From the NCBI RefSeq assembly GCF_018991925.1, contig NW_024735554.1, positions 199,238-263,237 of the forward strand: DNA of 64,000 bases. The letters are read 5' to 3'. This document shows, piece by piece, positions 49,281 through 60,550 of the stretch (positions within the stretch are counted from its first letter, which is position 1; each line of letters begins with the position of its first letter). The stretch is from Homarus americanus. Its lineage: Eukaryota; Arthropoda; Malacostraca; Decapoda; Nephropidae. Below the pieces are notes generated by a model. It ran no database searches, was not told the DNA's origin, and was given only the letters and a program-made list of their open reading frames with translations. The position numbers were made by a program, and so were the translations under genes.

Positions 49281-49426
49281 TATGTAGTTTTTGGTATTGT
49301 AGCTCCTATGGTGATGGACATTGACAGACTGTTTAAATTGATGGTGATGATGGTGGATAATCTAGATAGGTGTGCGCATGCGCATATTTTTTTTTTTTAG
49401 AACATCCGCGCCCTCATTACAGACAG

Positions 49427-49439
49427 TATACATATATAA
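49427..49439 (+). promoter_or_regulatory. Possible TATA-like element
   Basis: TATACATATATAA preceded by CAG lies about 60 bases before the ATG of the glycoprotein gene. In such AT-rich DNA this is only suggestive. Confidence 0.25.
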
Positions 49440-49496
49440 TGTTCGAACCACCTCTTCAATTTAGTTCACATTCATCCATCATTTCATCATTCCAAA

Positions 49497-50815
49497 ATGA
49501 GGGCAATCGTTGTTATATTAATCTTAATTGTGACAGCTACAGCAACAAGTTCTTCTTCAGTAGTAATTCCAACAACAACAACAACTACCAGCCCCCGTGA
49601 TAGTACAACTAGTGAATCTGAATATGAAAATGTAAAGTATATAAATACTAGTGAAACTTATAAATTGTATTTTAAAATTATAAACTTACCTTTTTATTGT
49701 AAAATTATTTTTGGAGAATTTAATACAAACAAAAAACATATAATACATCTATATACACATGATGATAACATTACATATTATCAATATAATGTGGATAATG
49801 AATTAGTACACGGTGGAAAGAAATCAGTCGTTAATACTAGTAATATTTGGAGTTATATGGAAGTTCTATTATTAAGGATAAATAGAACGTATATTCAATC
49901 TATTATAAATGTTTTTAACTGTGATATGATTCTATTTCCTCCCGGTTTAATTGATTTCAATATTACTAGCCTAATTAATAATACTAAAGATAATAATGTA
50001 AAACCTTTAAATAAGAGAAAGAAATCTCTTTATCTTGTTAACACTAGCAGTATATATAAAACTACTGTAAAACAATATACTGTTTTAAAGGAATTGTCGT
50101 TGCCGTTTAATTTTAAATATCTATGGACAATGACTACTGTTGATAATACAACGGAAATTCATTATACACTTATAGCCAAAAATATTACTTTATTACAGGA
50201 AATCCAAAAAAATATTACTTTTTCGAATGAAACTATACAACTCAATGATTATCAAATATTATTTAGATTATTGGATCCAACACAACAAGATTATTTTTCT
50301 TTTAGTTTTTATGAATATAATAATAAAATAATTTATCATAAATGTATTATAATGTATAATAATTGTAATGGACTTTTAATTGTAAGACATTTTATAAAAA
50401 AGATGATAATCAAAAAGAGATTGATAAAGTAATAATGAATATTTCTAGTATTATAATCAAAACTAATCTTTCTAGGGAAATTTGGTTTATATATGAATTA
50501 AAAAAGATTAATACATTGAGCAACTTAAATATTTCTAATATTGGTGATATAATGTCACCTAGCAATATTGAGCTTTACTTTTGGCCTATTAAAGGTTGTA
50601 GTACAATTTCCAAATATACAGAGATTATTAGCAAAAAAACTATTTATTTTGAACATAATCTCCCTCACTCTGAAATTAATCTATTACCAGAAATAGTAGA
50701 TAGAAAAAGATTAATTATATGGGGAATATTTTTAGTTTTTGCATTTATTAAAATTATAATAATAATTATATTAATATATAAATTGCTTACTCATAATTTT
50801 AATATATATACATAA
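49497..50815 (+). pseudogene. Type I membrane glycoprotein, one frameshift
   Basis: From the ATG at 49497: signal peptide (AIVVILILIVTATATS), a Thr/Ser run, an ectodomain rich in N-x-S/T sites (NTS, NIT, NRT, NTT, NET), then after a shift in the A-run near 50397 the frame continues to a C-terminal anchor (IIWGIFLVFAFIKIIIIIILIY) and a short tail. Total is about 440 residues. This is the layout of an envelope glycoprotein. Cys are few (FYC, FNC, NNC, KGC). No named family is recognisable, and no fusion peptide is obvious. Confidence 0.65.
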
Positions 50816-51237
50816 TAATAACTATAATAATAATAATTATATAACATAATTTTAATATATAACCCTAGAATTACACCTCCTACAATTTAATTCATTTACA
50901 CTAGTGTATGTGTACTGTTAAAAGTTGGAAGGATTCTAACCAGGTAAACAATATTTTTAATTTTTTTGTAAATTTATTGGGGAAGGTTTTAAAGTTTACA
51001 CTGGTTATCTTGTAAACTTAACTTTTAGTTTTTATTTCTAGATGCTGAAATGGATATGAAAAATTTCAACAACACTCACACACACACATTTGATTACCAA
51101 GTGTGACAAGGTGATTATTGATTATTGTATTTTAACACTTATATCCTATAAAATTTATACTATAAATCCTTTTATGAAAATATTTGATTAGTTATTTATT
51201 TTTCTTTCTAGATTGGAAGAAAGATTTAGCTGCTGAA
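50816..51237 (+). other. AT-rich stretch with intron-like boundaries
   Basis: No ORF of note. Two pieces look like short introns: CCAG/GTAAAC near 50940 with TTTATTTCTAG near 51030-51041, and CAAG/GTGATT near 51110 with TTTTCTTTCTAG ending near 51211. The polypyrimidine-AG ends are good matches to 3' splice sites. They may be leader introns of the gene that starts near 51238, or coincidence in AT-rich DNA. Confidence 0.3.
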
Positions 51238-51850
51238 AATGGACGGACGACGGAAAATTACCCCTCGAAAGGGGGCACCACTGGAGGAAACTACCATTTT
51301 TGTATTTGGGGATATGAAAAAATTATTCTTGATATGCAAAATATTTTTAATACAAAAAATATGGATAATATAACAATTGATATAGACGATGCAAAAGATA
51401 CACCAAGAATCTAAAATTAATAAAGTTGTAAATGAAATTAATTCGTTAATGAAAAAAAAAAACTTTATGAAGTTTGAGAAGATGAAAGTGATTTTATAAA
51501 ATTTGAATCTGATTCTGGAATAATTAATGTAAAAATATCATTTTTAAGTGTAAGTAACAATAATATTCATCAATATATCCCTATTTATAAAGGTGAAATA
51601 AAATCTTTTCAAGAAGCAATATATTTAAACTATGTTCCAAAAGATTCGCAGGAAAATATTATTCACAATGCTCTGTTATGCTATTACAATAAAGGTTTAC
51701 AACTTAATTTACCTTCCTTCATGATACTTAAAACTGATAACTTATCTTTTACACAATTATATTACCTGAATAAATGTCTCGAAAATAAATATGACATAAA
51801 TCATAAGAAGAATGAATGGCATTGTCATACCAGATATCTCTCCTCTCCTT
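51238..51850 (+). pseudogene. Unknown broken gene
   Basis: The ATG at 51238 opens with a basic start (MDGRRKITPRKG). The frame shifts near 51310-51330 into a part with NITIDIDDAKDT, is stopped near 51412 and recovers near 51480 as FIKFESDSGIINVKISFL, IHQYIPIYKGEIKSFQEA and LCYYNKGLQLNLPSFM, ending near 51850. Composition of the later part is like a real folded protein. The 3' end runs into a GC-richer block that looks like a foreign insertion. No family recognised. Confidence 0.45.
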
Positions 51851-52090
51851 AGTCACAGGCCTGGCACTTGACATTATTATTAGGGACCTGCTACGCTTTG
51901 CTATAACCGAACCGGGAACTTTTCCCCACCCAAAGTTCCCCACCCACATAAAGGAAAAGGATTTATACTTCCCAGATGGGCGGGCACTGTAAACGCCTCT
52001 GCGCTTCACCTTCCACAAGATGTAAGGAAGGGGAGTGCCCAATAAACTAGCCCCCTCGGGGGCATATTTGAAATCTGATTGTAAGATACA
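51850..52090. other. GC-rich block, probably host or transposon-derived
   Basis: About 240 bases of much higher GC than the surroundings, with CCCCACCC-type strings and an inverted repeat CCCCCTCGGGGG near 52050. No coding potential of note. It could be a SINE or a fragment of a host repeat inserted at the end of a viral gene. Confidence 0.4.
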
Positions 52091-52110
52091 TTAATAAAAT
52101 CAGAGTTTGT

Positions 52111-52457
52111 TCAACCACGTTTCAACTGTATTATTAATTTTTTTGTATTATAATTAATACAATTTACTCTATCTTCGATACTGGCTTGATATGAGGGATA
52201 TCTGAAAAATGAATATGGTTTTTTAATATAAACGAGATATATTGATAAGGAGGTATTTAAAATATCTATAGTATTTGTTTTGTCTAAAATTGTTTCTGCT
52301 TCATAGTTTACAGTATATTTTCTTTTAAATTTCTCCAGAAGCTTTATAGTAAAATCAATCATTTCCTCTTTTTTTTCAAAATTCCCTTTTTGATGTGTAG
52401 TTAAAATATGTTCAGTTTCATTTTGATGTATATACACTAGAATTCTCCTATTAAGAG
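52111..52457 (-). pseudogene. Unknown viral gene, 3' part, cut by Harbinger element
   Basis: About 108 codons in a minus frame (HQNETEHILTTHQKG, LLEKFKRKYTVNYEAE, FFRYPSYQASIEDRVNC) end at 52111. The frame reaches the left end of the Harbinger element. A short minus-strand open piece with an ATG at 57720 lies on the other side and may be its 5' end, though the frames do not join cleanly. No family recognised. Confidence 0.5.
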
Positions 52458-53117
52458 CAGGGGCCGGATACTCAAAAAAATTTATGGGACTGTATGTCGT
52501 TGTGTACCCGTAACTGGACTCACAGTCTCAGATTGGCATACTCAAAACACAGATGGTATACTCAAAACCAATATTTGACATCGAACTCCGTAAGTTAACG
52601 CAAGTAACTTACACCAGCTCCCGAGGTTGTGTAACACTCTCAACCCGGATGTAGTAGTGACTAATTCCCGAATGTATAGAAAATAATAATAATATATGTT
52701 GTAATAATGCTTGTTAGACTTGTTTTATCATAAAATAAAGAAGAAAATATTTTGTACATCAACATACTGAAATATAATATTTCACTTTGTCTTTTTCGTA
52801 ACTTTTTTGTTGTATAATAAGCGGCTTGAGTGTTTGTGTTTGTCTCAGTTTGGAAGAGACGCATCTTTTGTCTTCTTACACATTATAAAGTATTTCTTTC
52901 CAAAATAGAAGGTTTGTATTGTTCACACTTAGGGTAAAAATATGTTTTTGTTTTTCACAGGCATAACCCTTCTATTCTAGGCCTAATGATAAAACTTTGA
53001 ATTAGTTAGTATCAACATAAAAACAATACTGTAACAAACTTCTAAACCATTGCATAATTTTTTGTCCTGCAGATTGATCCTGTAACACTTGGACCTCATT
53101 TTCCAGTTACCCTGCAA

Positions 53118-53449
53118 TGGATCTTGTTGTAGCTTATCTGCATGATCGAGCTTTATGACGTGAAAGAAGGTATCGGGACCCTTTGGATCCCATAAATATA
53201 AGCTATGAAAATCTAATTAGATATAGGTTTCCTCGATGTGAAATTCTAAGACTGTGTGAAGATTTAGATCCATTTTTAAGGCGTAGAACGAGAAGATCTC
53301 ATGCTGTTCCTATACACACGCAAGTGTTAGTTGCCTTAAGATTTTACGCCAATGGAACCTTTCAACATGTACTTGGTGATACAGCTGAAGCTGTAGCAGG
53401 GACAGGCCAAGCAGTCCGAGCCAATGTAGTCCGTAATTGGTTTACTTGA
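53118..53449 (+). pseudogene. HARBI1-like Harbinger transposase, N-terminal fragment
   Basis: From an ATG at 53118 with an in-frame TGA near 53157. The segment IRYRFPRCEILRLCEDLDP then RRTRRSHAVPIHTQVLVALRF and YANGTFQHVLGDTA matches the start of HARBI1-type nucleases (RYRF, L--P-L-R-TRRSHA, V-AALRF-A-GSF). The frame ends at 53449, well before the catalytic acids, so the protein is inactive. Confidence 0.85.
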
Positions 53450-54631
53450 TGAATTAAAATCAAATATCAATTCACCAATACAATTTTCCTCTATGTTTAA
53501 ATAGTATTTTTTAGTGCAGTATACAGAGGTAATGCGAATAAAGCGTACATTGATTTAACTTTTATTTTCAATATTCTGTACATAATAAAATAAACTTCTT
53601 TATAGAAATTAAATGGCTTTCTTTTACCTTAATAATATATGTACTATATCCTTGTGCAAATTTGATTCCAATACAGTATACCTTTAATACTACTAAATAC
53701 CAAAGGCACTAAAGTTTGTGAAACAAAAAATCCTTATATAAAATATATTTGAGAAATTGAAACAATAAAAAAATATTGCTACTGTTTGCATCTTAAACTA
53801 CACAATTTGACATGGGTCACCACATCGTTGTGAAATAATAATACAACTACTGTTATTTGTTGCCATTTTTTAGATTTAAGAATGGAATACAGTATAATTT
53901 TCATATGTCTAGAATTACCTGCATCAATACCCGTAAATTAAAAGAAACTTATAACCCAATACTGTACTACTACAAGTAATAAAGAAAAAAATAGAATATT
54001 CTTTGCTTGTTAAGCTATAAAATGTAACATGAGACAGCACATCCTTATGAAAGAACCAATGCAACAACTTGCGCTTTGGAGACTAATGTGTGTTAAATAG
54101 CAGCGATTACAGTAGGCTGTTGGTGAATTTGCACCATTATTTCTGTTTCAACCTACTTGAATCATACTTCGCAAACTACAAACTAATAAATAAAACTCGT
54201 TGAACTGGAAATTGACTACGTCTTACAAAATAAAGGAACCTTTAAAAAATAAAAATATGTACATAAGCCTGTTTTCAAACATATAATTTTGAGTGTGGTA
54301 GGAACTTTTACCCAAAGCCAGGGTAAACATTACTCGTAGTAGCACTGCAACACATGTTATTAGTTGAGAAATGTGTGTCTTTCACTTAGCTTCGTGATTT
54401 TAATGAACTTATGGAGAGCTAAACATTCCTGTTACATTTTCATGACTAGTATAGGCTGCAAGTGAAAGTTACACAATTTTTTAACAAGCCCTCTTCCTTC
54501 ATAACAATCACTCAAAGGAAAATTTATAATAAGTGTTTGATGACTTTTCAACTACGCTATTATCACATTTACCAAAATTAAAGGACTTACCTAAGTAATC
54601 AACTACATATACACATACCATAAACACAGCA
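53450..54631. other. Non-coding interior of the Harbinger element
   Basis: About 1.2 kb of AT-rich DNA where the rest of the transposase would be expected. I see no ORF, and no sign of the missing catalytic part. Confidence 0.5.
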
Positions 54632-57347
54632 TCATTGGATAGGATTTTTCGACTGCATAACTTTTGCAATGCATAGCATTGCAGATGCAATGCACTCGGT
54701 GTTAGCTACAAGCTGTAAAAAACTGTCCCTCATTTGTGTTTGAACACGAAGCATCTCTCGAAGAAGATCTTCATCTTTTCGGACAGAAGAGGTTCGTGGC
54801 CTCCTGCCACTTCTGCTCGTACTTGGCATTGGAGATGAACCCATTTCATCAGTGTAATCACCAGTTACAGTTGACCTAACAGCTGTGGCAGAAGGGGTAC
54901 TAGACCTACTTCGCTGTTCCGTGGTAGCAGCAATAGGTTGACGAGTATTGCTTGAACTACATGTTTCTACCTCATATGTTCCGGATGATGAAAATCCAGG
55001 AATGTTTGTAGGTGCTGAAGTTTCAGGTTCTAAATGCACAATGGGTACTGTGATATCATGTTCCTGTATATCCTCATTCAGAATGAGGGTTATAGAATCA
55101 TCTTTCTCTTGAACGGGCCGAAACATAAATTCCTCTCGGAAACAACTAGCTGTAAACCTAGCTCCTGAGGGTCCGGGGGTTGGTTCTCTTTCTTCTTCTG
55201 GAAAGAAATGTAGTATAATAGGTTGATTGAAGTCTATGTTAGGAGTATAATTAAAATATTACACTGTATTTCCAAATATACAAAAGCTTTTAGGAAAAAT
55301 AATGGTTTGAAAAATAGTGTTGACCATCTAAATATATTTGTTTAAAATAGTTTTAAATCTAACTATCAACTAGGCGTTAAATTTCTTATACTTGCACTTC
55401 TCAATTTTGTCCATTAATATACGAGTTATAACAACATTTAATATATAACTTAGGGAAGCAATAAACAAGCTACTGTAGATGAGAAACCAACTTACTTGTG
55501 TTGTTATTTTTCAAAATTATATAAAAAATCAGTATACTGTACAGTATTTCCAAATCAAGATGTGAAAAAATGTCTCCAAAAGTTTTTTTTAAATAAAGAC
55601 AAGGACAGAAAAGAACAAAATATATCAGGGGGTTGGAAAAGTATTTTGACTGAATTACCATTAATAGGTTCTTCACTTTCAACATCCCCTGGAATCCCAT
55701 GTATAGAGACTGGATCTAATAGTTGAAGAATTGCGTCTTCAATTGCAGTGTATGTAATTTCAATTTGGGGGCCGCCACCTTGAAGAGAAAATATAAATAA
55801 TAACTGTCTTACTGTGAGCTGTGGTTACATACACTATATGCTAACTATGTTATATTTGGCAGAAATCATAGTTACAAAGGAATCTACTGAAATATTTCCA
55901 AACATTATAACCTAACCTATCATTGTAGCTGTAGCCACAAAAATTCTCCTTTATCTATGTCAAAAGTTAATTAGATTTAAGGTAACAAACAATAAATGGT
56001 AAAATAAGTAAAAAAAAATAGTCGCAGCCAGAAATTTTCAACCTGTATTAGTTGTAAACTCATAAGATAGAACATCCTTGCCTATAAGCCTAACAAAGTA
56101 AAATTTACATATTAATGTATACCAAATATGAATATAAATCTATTGATGAATGAAAATTAACGACATAGAAAAAGGAATTCTATGGCAACTTATACATTAT
56201 GACCTTCATTACCGTCGGAAATAACGTAATTATTAATATGTAGTGTATAACAGTAACCAAACCTACCTAACCTAGCTTCCTTTACCAACGAGAGGCCTCC
56301 GCCGCCCTGCCACACAAACTCATATTAACTATCTCTGTTCCACGTCAGTTGCGACACAATGACAAGTGTGTCTTAAAATTGTGTAATCTATATGATAGGT
56401 ATAATAAGAAAATCCAAAAGTTGTGGGGAAATTATTAACAGTAGTACAGACTTCCCTGACTACCGGGTGGGAAGATATTGGAAGCATAATGTGTTGTCTA
56501 ATGGTAGACCCTGCTGCCATATGGCATCACGAAAATTAGGAGCAAGTCTAAGGTTGCTGATCTGACTAAATGTGTCATTTACACACAATTGCAGGCTCGC
56601 AATTATTTCTCGTAATATCGACAACACAACATACATACTGTATATTGATTCTCACTTTTTGTGTTTTCATTTCGGTATTTATGGTTATTTATTATTAATA
56701 TTATTATTAATAAAGAGGTATTTTTATTAATAGTACTAAAGAATTATTATTACAGGCCCCGACGTGGGTCAGTGACTGTGCCTGGGTTGGTTAATCCACG
56801 TAAAAAGAAAAAAAAATTTAGGTTGAACGGTAAAGTTTTTACTATTTACTCACACGGAAAACTTCGAGGAACGATGTTTCTTTTAATGAATGTGCTCATA
56901 TAAGGAAAATATGTGTATTCATTCACGATGGAGAGCCACCACACTACTTACTTCCTTGAGTTTACAAACACGTAAAATCGTACCAAGCCTCAGAAAAACC
57001 ATAGTTAAGTTTGTTTCATATTGTCAATCAATAACCACGCTAACAATATTATGACTTACCTGTTCCACCAGCATATTTCTTATCTTGTGCTGCTTTTTTC
57101 TTAACGCTAACACGAAGATCAGAGAAAACTTCCGCCGAATTTCAGTAACATTGCGGGTGACTCTACCAACAGCATTCATAGCATTTAACACTTCACCCCA
57201 GGCATGATTTTTGAGTTGAAGTGTACAACTACTTGAGTCCAACTTCCCTAAAATCATTTCTTTTCGTTTGGCTACCTCAATCACAAGAGCGTATACTTCA
57301 GCCTCACTGAAATTAGGTCGTCTCTTCTTGGCTGGTGGTCCTTCCAT
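54632..57347 (-). CDS. Harbinger Myb/SANT-like gene with introns
   Basis: First exon from the ATG at 57347 (GPPAKKRRPNFSEAEVYALV, EVLNAMNAVGRVTRNVTEIRRK) fits the Myb/SANT-like DNA-binding domain of Harbinger proteins, ending at a GTAAGT donor at 57059-57054. Probable further exons: 55778-55659, after TTCTCTTCAAG, with a GTAATT donor; and 55197-54632, after TTTCTTTCCAG, coding a Ser/Thr-rich linker and a C-terminal helix (DLLREMLRVQTQMRDSFLQL). Frames between the exons do not join perfectly as I read them, so either a boundary is off or the gene has decayed. Introns mark it as eukaryotic, unlike the viral genes. Confidence 0.62.
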
Positions 57348-57651
57348 GTTTACAAAATAATATTACGTGCGTCGCTCTCAGCTGATTTCTCCTTCTCTTG
57401 TGATTGGTTGATGGTTTTGTTAACTGAGCGTTGATTGGCCAACTAGCATCTGCACTGACATCTACCGTCCGTCAAGAGAACTTAATTTACAGGGTAAACA
57501 CTAGAGTTACGAGAACTTACGGAAGTCTTACGGAACCATAATTAAATTTTGAGTATGCTAAATTTATGGTACTGTAAGGCTTCCACAATATATGGTACTG
57601 TATCATGCTGAAAAACGTAACTTATGAGGTGTTTTGAGTATCCGGCCCCTG

Positions 57652-57720
57652 GTGGGTATATAAGCATTTTTTTGCTAAAACACAAAAAGAGAATAATAAA
57701 TTCTCCTCTACAATAGGCAT
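57652..57720 (-). pseudogene. Possible 5' piece of the gene cut by the Harbinger element
   Basis: The ATG at 57720 opens MPIVEENLLFSFC and runs to the element's right end. It is on the same strand as the fragment at 52111-52457 and is a plausible first exon-sized piece of it, but a one-base frame difference remains. Confidence 0.35.
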
Positions 57721-57800
57721 TAAACGAAAATACAGACATACTATTTCTTCCACTACCACTACCTATTATTATTTTATGTACTACTTTTTAATATATATTA

Positions 57801-60113
57801 TTACTTTTTTTTTTTTTTTTTTTTACCAAAGCTTTGTACATCTTCTGTAACGTGTTTGGTATAATTTTTAAAATCTGTAATATTACAGGAAACTTGGCTA
57901 GGATTGGGAATAGTTTCTAGACCCGTAGATATAACTGCTAAGTTATCCTTATCGTCGTTTTTATTTCCAATAATTTTTTTCATTATATTTTCATTTGTAT
58001 TAAGAATAATATCGTGCATTTGAGAATAATGAGTTATATTACCTCCACTCGCTAAATCTTTTATAGAAATAAATTTATAACCGGGAGTAGATCTATTTCT
58101 CATATTTATAAACAAATCCTCTGTATTTTTAAGAACAAGCATTTCATCACGACATATTGACCGTAATGTAACAAATCCTATATTATTCGCATACATTACA
58201 TTAGGCGTTTGATTGTCCACTGTATAAACATCAGATCTATTTATATTGTTGGTAAAAATATCGATATTTTTATGCTTAAATCCTTTGACTGAAGTTTTGA
58301 CTATTTCAGGATAAAGATGTGAGGCAAATTCGTAAAAGCCTATACTATGATCTTTATAATTTATTAAATTACCAGTATCATCATGAAAAATTTCAAAATA
58401 ATTGTGCATTTCTTTTTTGTGTGTAACTAAATGTTCCCTGTATTGTCGAGAGGAATCCGTATGCTTCTTAATAAGGTCTTTATATTGTTCTTCAGTAATA
58501 TATGGTAGTTTTCCTGACATTTTAAGAAGATCATCTGTATTATCGGGTTTAATGGGGTCTGGTGGTGTGCGTTGCAAATTATCCGTTATAATTGTGGTTG
58601 TACCTACACCACGGCGTTTCTTTGAAGATTGAGATTGTTCTAGGGTACGTTTAAGAGTATCACAAGGAGGTATTTTATTTTTACTTTTATATTCGTTGAA
58701 TCTAAAGGTCGCATTACCTTTTTCATTTATAAATAAGATATTGTGTAGTGCAACAATACATTGTCCGTTTAATGGAGCAGCTTGTTTTAAATCATTAATA
58801 TCATTACAAAAATGAAAACTGAGTGCTAAAAGGTCATGTATTTTATGTGCTGAAAAATTAGTAGTTGATTTACTCGTTTTCTGTTTCAAATAATCCCCTC
58901 CACCACTTTTCCCAATTAAACTACCAACATCTTCGTTGTTATTATTGCTCTTAACTTTATAAATATTATAATTTATATTAACATCCAATTCTGATATAGC
59001 AAGCTGATAGGAATAAAGGAATATATGTGGATTAATATCGAAAATTTTCATATATACATCATTAGGGGATGTTTTACTTTTATTAGGTTGTTCTATCAAT
59101 TTATATTGACATGGGGTTTCTACTAGTTTATTCTTATCTGGAGGAGCTGGAGGACTACGAGGACTACCACTAGGTTTTACATTTACATCATAGGTATAAT
59201 AACCAACATTAAGCATATCGGGTAGATTTTTCATTACATTATTATATGTATTTAATGTAATGTCATAATTGTCAGTAACTATTTCCTCTGGAGTCAATAG
59301 CTGTATCACCTTAACACCACCAATAATACTTTCTGGGGGCATGCCTATAATTTGTAAAAATATTTTAGGATCTGGAAATATAACACAACCTGCCTGACAG
59401 GCAACAGGAGTTGCATTCATCATATTTGGAATAGTTTGTGTATTTAAATCGTAACTATTAACAGCATTAAAGAATAAACCTAAATCATATTCAATTTCAT
59501 TGTTATTTTCTTCATTATTATTAGTTGGCATACATGTATAGTTTTTAATTTTTCTTTTAAGATTGGCAAGTAACAGACCCAACTTTATATATCTACAGCT
59601 GCTACATATTGCAGAGAATGAGCTGTCATTTTTATTACTATTTTCATACACACTTTTATGGATTTGATATATATGTTTTAAGTGTGGATTCTCCAATTCA
59701 ATAGTAATAAATGTTGGATGAATAAACGAACATGGATTTTGAGTAATTTTATTTATATATGCCGCTAACCATTTATTAATTAATGAAGCCTGATTAGGGT
59801 CTTTAATGCTTGCATTTGAAATCTCACTCATAAGTGTATTTAACAAATTTTGTGTCTTTGTATCTATTGGTTGCACTTGTTGAGGTTGAGGTATTACTGG
59901 AGTTGTAGTGGAAATGGGTCGTTTAATACTACTATTAAGAGTAGTAGGAGTAGTTGAATTTACTATATTTGTAGAACCACCACCACTACCACTACCACCA
60001 CCACCACCACTACCACCAACACCACCACCACCACCACCACCACCACCACCACCACCACCACCACCACTCCCACTGAGAGGATTAATAGTAGTAGAGTTTT
60101 GTATTCCTTCCAT
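57801..60113 (-). CDS. Large unknown protein with poly-Gly N-terminus, intact
   Basis: 770 residues from the ATG at 60113, with no stop. A poly-Gly/Ser stretch lies near residues 15-50 and a Pro/Gln stretch near 75. A folded-looking domain follows with KWLAAYINKITQNP, SSCRYIKLGLLLANLKRKIK and GCVIFPDPKIFLQIIGMPPES. The C-terminal third (DLIKKHTDSSRQYREHLV, YEFASHLYPEIVKTSVKGFK, NVMYANNIGFVTLRSICRDE) looks conserved, and the end is poly-Lys. Its length and state suggest an important viral protein, perhaps structural. I recognise no family. Confidence 0.7.
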   Translation of the reverse strand: MEGIQNSTTINPLSGSGGGGGGGGGGGGGGGVGGSGGGGGSGSGGGSTNIVNSTTPTTLNSSIKRPISTTTPVIPQPQQVQPIDTKTQNLLNTLMSEISNASIKDPNQASLINKWLAAYINKITQNPCSFIHPTFITIELENPHLKHIYQIHKSVYENSNKNDSSFSAICSSCRYIKLGLLLANLKRKIKNYTCMPTNNNEENNNEIEYDLGLFFNAVNSYDLNTQTIPNMMNATPVACQAGCVIFPDPKIFLQIIGMPPESIIGGVKVIQLLTPEEIVTDNYDITLNTYNNVMKNLPDMLNVGYYTYDVNVKPSGSPRSPPAPPDKNKLVETPCQYKLIEQPNKSKTSPNDVYMKIFDINPHIFLYSYQLAISELDVNINYNIYKVKSNNNNEDVGSLIGKSGGGDYLKQKTSKSTTNFSAHKIHDLLALSFHFCNDINDLKQAAPLNGQCIVALHNILFINEKGNATFRFNEYKSKNKIPPCDTLKRTLEQSQSSKKRRGVGTTTIITDNLQRTPPDPIKPDNTDDLLKMSGKLPYITEEQYKDLIKKHTDSSRQYREHLVTHKKEMHNYFEIFHDDTGNLINYKDHSIGFYEFASHLYPEIVKTSVKGFKHKNIDIFTNNINRSDVYTVDNQTPNVMYANNIGFVTLRSICRDEMLVLKNTEDLFINMRNRSTPGYKFISIKDLASGGNITHYSQMHDIILNTNENIMKKIIGNKNDDKDNLAVISTGLETIPNPSQVSCNITDFKNYTKHVTEDVQSFGKKKKKKK

Positions 60114-60224
60114 TATTTGAACTTATTTTTTATAAATGTAAAGAAAAAATTACAGGAAATTTAATTGAAAGTCAGTCTTAAACTTTTTATTTTTATTTAT
60201 AAAAATATAAAAATAATATAAAAA

Positions 60225-60491
60225 ATGTCATCAACATATCTTCAATGTACAAAACCAGCTGCATACTTTGTACCACATGAGGAGACAAATGAGATTAAAA
60301 ATAATGAGGAAAATAATAATGAAGCTATCAGTATAGCCAATTTTATAGATAGATATCCCGATACTAATATATGTATTAATGATATTTTAAGAATATTATT
60401 TAAGGAAAATTTTCCAGAAATATTATCATCAAATATATATAAATACATGATACACTGTGTTTTAAATGATGATTATATTATATATCTGTAA
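60225..60491 (+). CDS. Small unknown protein
   Basis: 88 residues from the ATG at 60225. Divergent to the 770-residue gene, about 110 bases apart. Contains NNEENNNEAISIANFIDRYP and ICINDILRILFKENFPEIL. Intact, Asn/Ile-rich, no family. Confidence 0.5.
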   Translation: MSSTYLQCTKPAAYFVPHEETNEIKNNEENNNEAISIANFIDRYPDTNICINDILRILFKENFPEILSSNIYKYMIHCVLNDDYIIYL

Positions 60492-60550
60492 AATAATATA
60501 ATCTAATAATATAATTATTCACATAAAAACAAAAAATATACATTTCACAC

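Larger units (their letters stand above)
52458..57651. mobile_element. PIF/Harbinger DNA transposon, degenerate
   Basis: Terminal inverted repeats CAGGGGCCGGATACTCAAAA (52458-52477) and its complement (57632-57651). Inside are a HARBI1-like transposase fragment on + and a Myb/SANT-like gene on -, the two-gene design of Harbinger elements. I could not see a convincing 3-bp target duplication. Only the N-terminal part of the transposase survives, so the copy is non-autonomous. It breaks a small viral gene. Confidence 0.85.
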
